DNA of 49,837 nt from Candidatus Woesearchaeota archaeon UBA153 (GTDB taxonomy: Archaea > Nanobdellota > Nanobdellia > Woesearchaeales > UBA525): the NCBI GenBank assembly GCA_002503705.1, contig DASH01000093.1, positions 1 through 49,837 on the forward strand, given 5' to 3'. Below, one piece after another: positions 49,505 through 49,837 of this stretch. Below the pieces are notes generated by a model. The model did not search any database, was not told the DNA's origin, and was given only the letters and a program-made list of their open reading frames with translations. The number at the start of each line of letters is the position of its first letter. Within the stretch, counting starts at the first letter, position 1. The translations under genes and the position numbers were made by a program.

Positions 49505-49837
49505 ATGGCTGATCCGGTGAAGAATATCGAGAAGCTCAAGTCGACGTTCACGAACGTGACGAGCGAGATCGCGAAGAAGATCGTCGGCCAGAACGAGGTC
49601 GTCGAGCAGATGGTCGTCGCGATATTGTGCGACGGCAACGCGCTCCTCGAGAGCTACCCTGGCTTGGGGAAGACGAGCATGGTGAAGGCGACCGCGGAAG
49701 TCCTCGGGTTGAAGTTCGCGCGCATCCAGGGGACGCCGGACTTGATGCCGAGCGACATCATCGGCACGTACGTCATTGAGGAGAAGGACGGGAAGAAGAT
49801 CTTCAAGTTCCAGAAAGGCCCGATCTTCGCGAACATC
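49505..49837 (+). CDS. MoxR-type AAA+ ATPase (partial)
   Basis: 111 codons to the right edge. GAGGTGG lies five bases before the ATG at 49505. NEVVEQMVVAILCDGNALLE leads into the Walker A SYPGLGKTS near 58-66, followed by RIQGTPDLMPSDIIGTYV, the diagnostic MoxR segment. The Walker B and arginine finger lie outside the window. MoxR ATPases act as chaperones with VWA-domain partners, matching the four genes just upstream. Nothing suggests damage. Confidence 0.93.
   Translation, partial: MADPVKNIEKLKSTFTNVTSEIAKKIVGQNEVVEQMVVAILCDGNALLESYPGLGKTSMVKATAEVLGLKFARIQGTPDLMPSDIIGTYVIEEKDGKKIFKFQKGPIFANI

Overview
The window is archaeal. Most genes have a TATA-like box 23-35 bases before the start codon and so look leaderless; the rest have GGAGG or GAGGTG ribosome sites. 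A tRNA-Trp is interrupted after position 37, and the proteins include an AbrB-PhoU regulator, an archaeal-type signal peptidase, MoxR/VWA proteins and DUF5752-like proteins. GC content is high. Small thioredoxin-like membrane proteins and thrombospondin-3-type envelope proteins recall DPANN archaea (Woesearchaeota-like), but that placement is an inference without a marker gene.

Layout. 1-0.5 kb: an AbrB-PhoU regulator running off the left edge. 1.2-13 kb: an exopolysaccharide operon with a DPM1-like GT2, a 1,583-residue GtrA/glycosidase/PEGA fusion, a cellulose-synthase-like GT2, a GT-C-like membrane protein, a BcsZ-like GH8 and a cytidylyltransferase. 13-20.5 kb: a secreted GH8 with metal-binding repeats, a PKD-repeat protein, a uridine-kinase-like P-loop enzyme with a CysQ-like phosphatase, and a secreted unknown. 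20.7-30.5 kb: a GT2, a sugar epimerase, two paralogous thrombospondin-3/Ig surface proteins, a large COG1470-like membrane protein and small winged-helix regulators. 30.5-39 kb: two DUF5752-like proteins, tRNA-Trp, a secreted propeller-like protein, a VTT/DedA protein, three thioredoxin-fold membrane proteins, a signal peptidase and a CARF-type regulator. 39.3-43.4 kb: phosphoglucose isomerase and a LysM-transmembrane-HTH protein. 43.7 kb to the end: BatA/VWA, double-VWA, coiled-coil, membrane and MoxR ATPase genes, the last one cut by the right edge.

How the genes fit together. Nearly everything concerns the cell envelope: building, trimming and exporting polysaccharide, and then folding, cleaving and anchoring surface proteins. 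Phosphoglucose isomerase, the epimerase and the nucleotidyltransferase could feed sugar precursors, but that link is inferred.

Most unusual content. Two dispersed families of intergenic elements look like structured RNAs: family A (3 copies, 36.3-39.2 kb) and family B (3 copies, 24.8-43.7 kb). Their closing helices are kept by compensatory changes. A shared promoter/hairpin module precedes two distant operons. Gene boundaries repeatedly carry short tandem duplications of 11-20 bases. No CRISPR array, insertion sequence or rRNA was seen.
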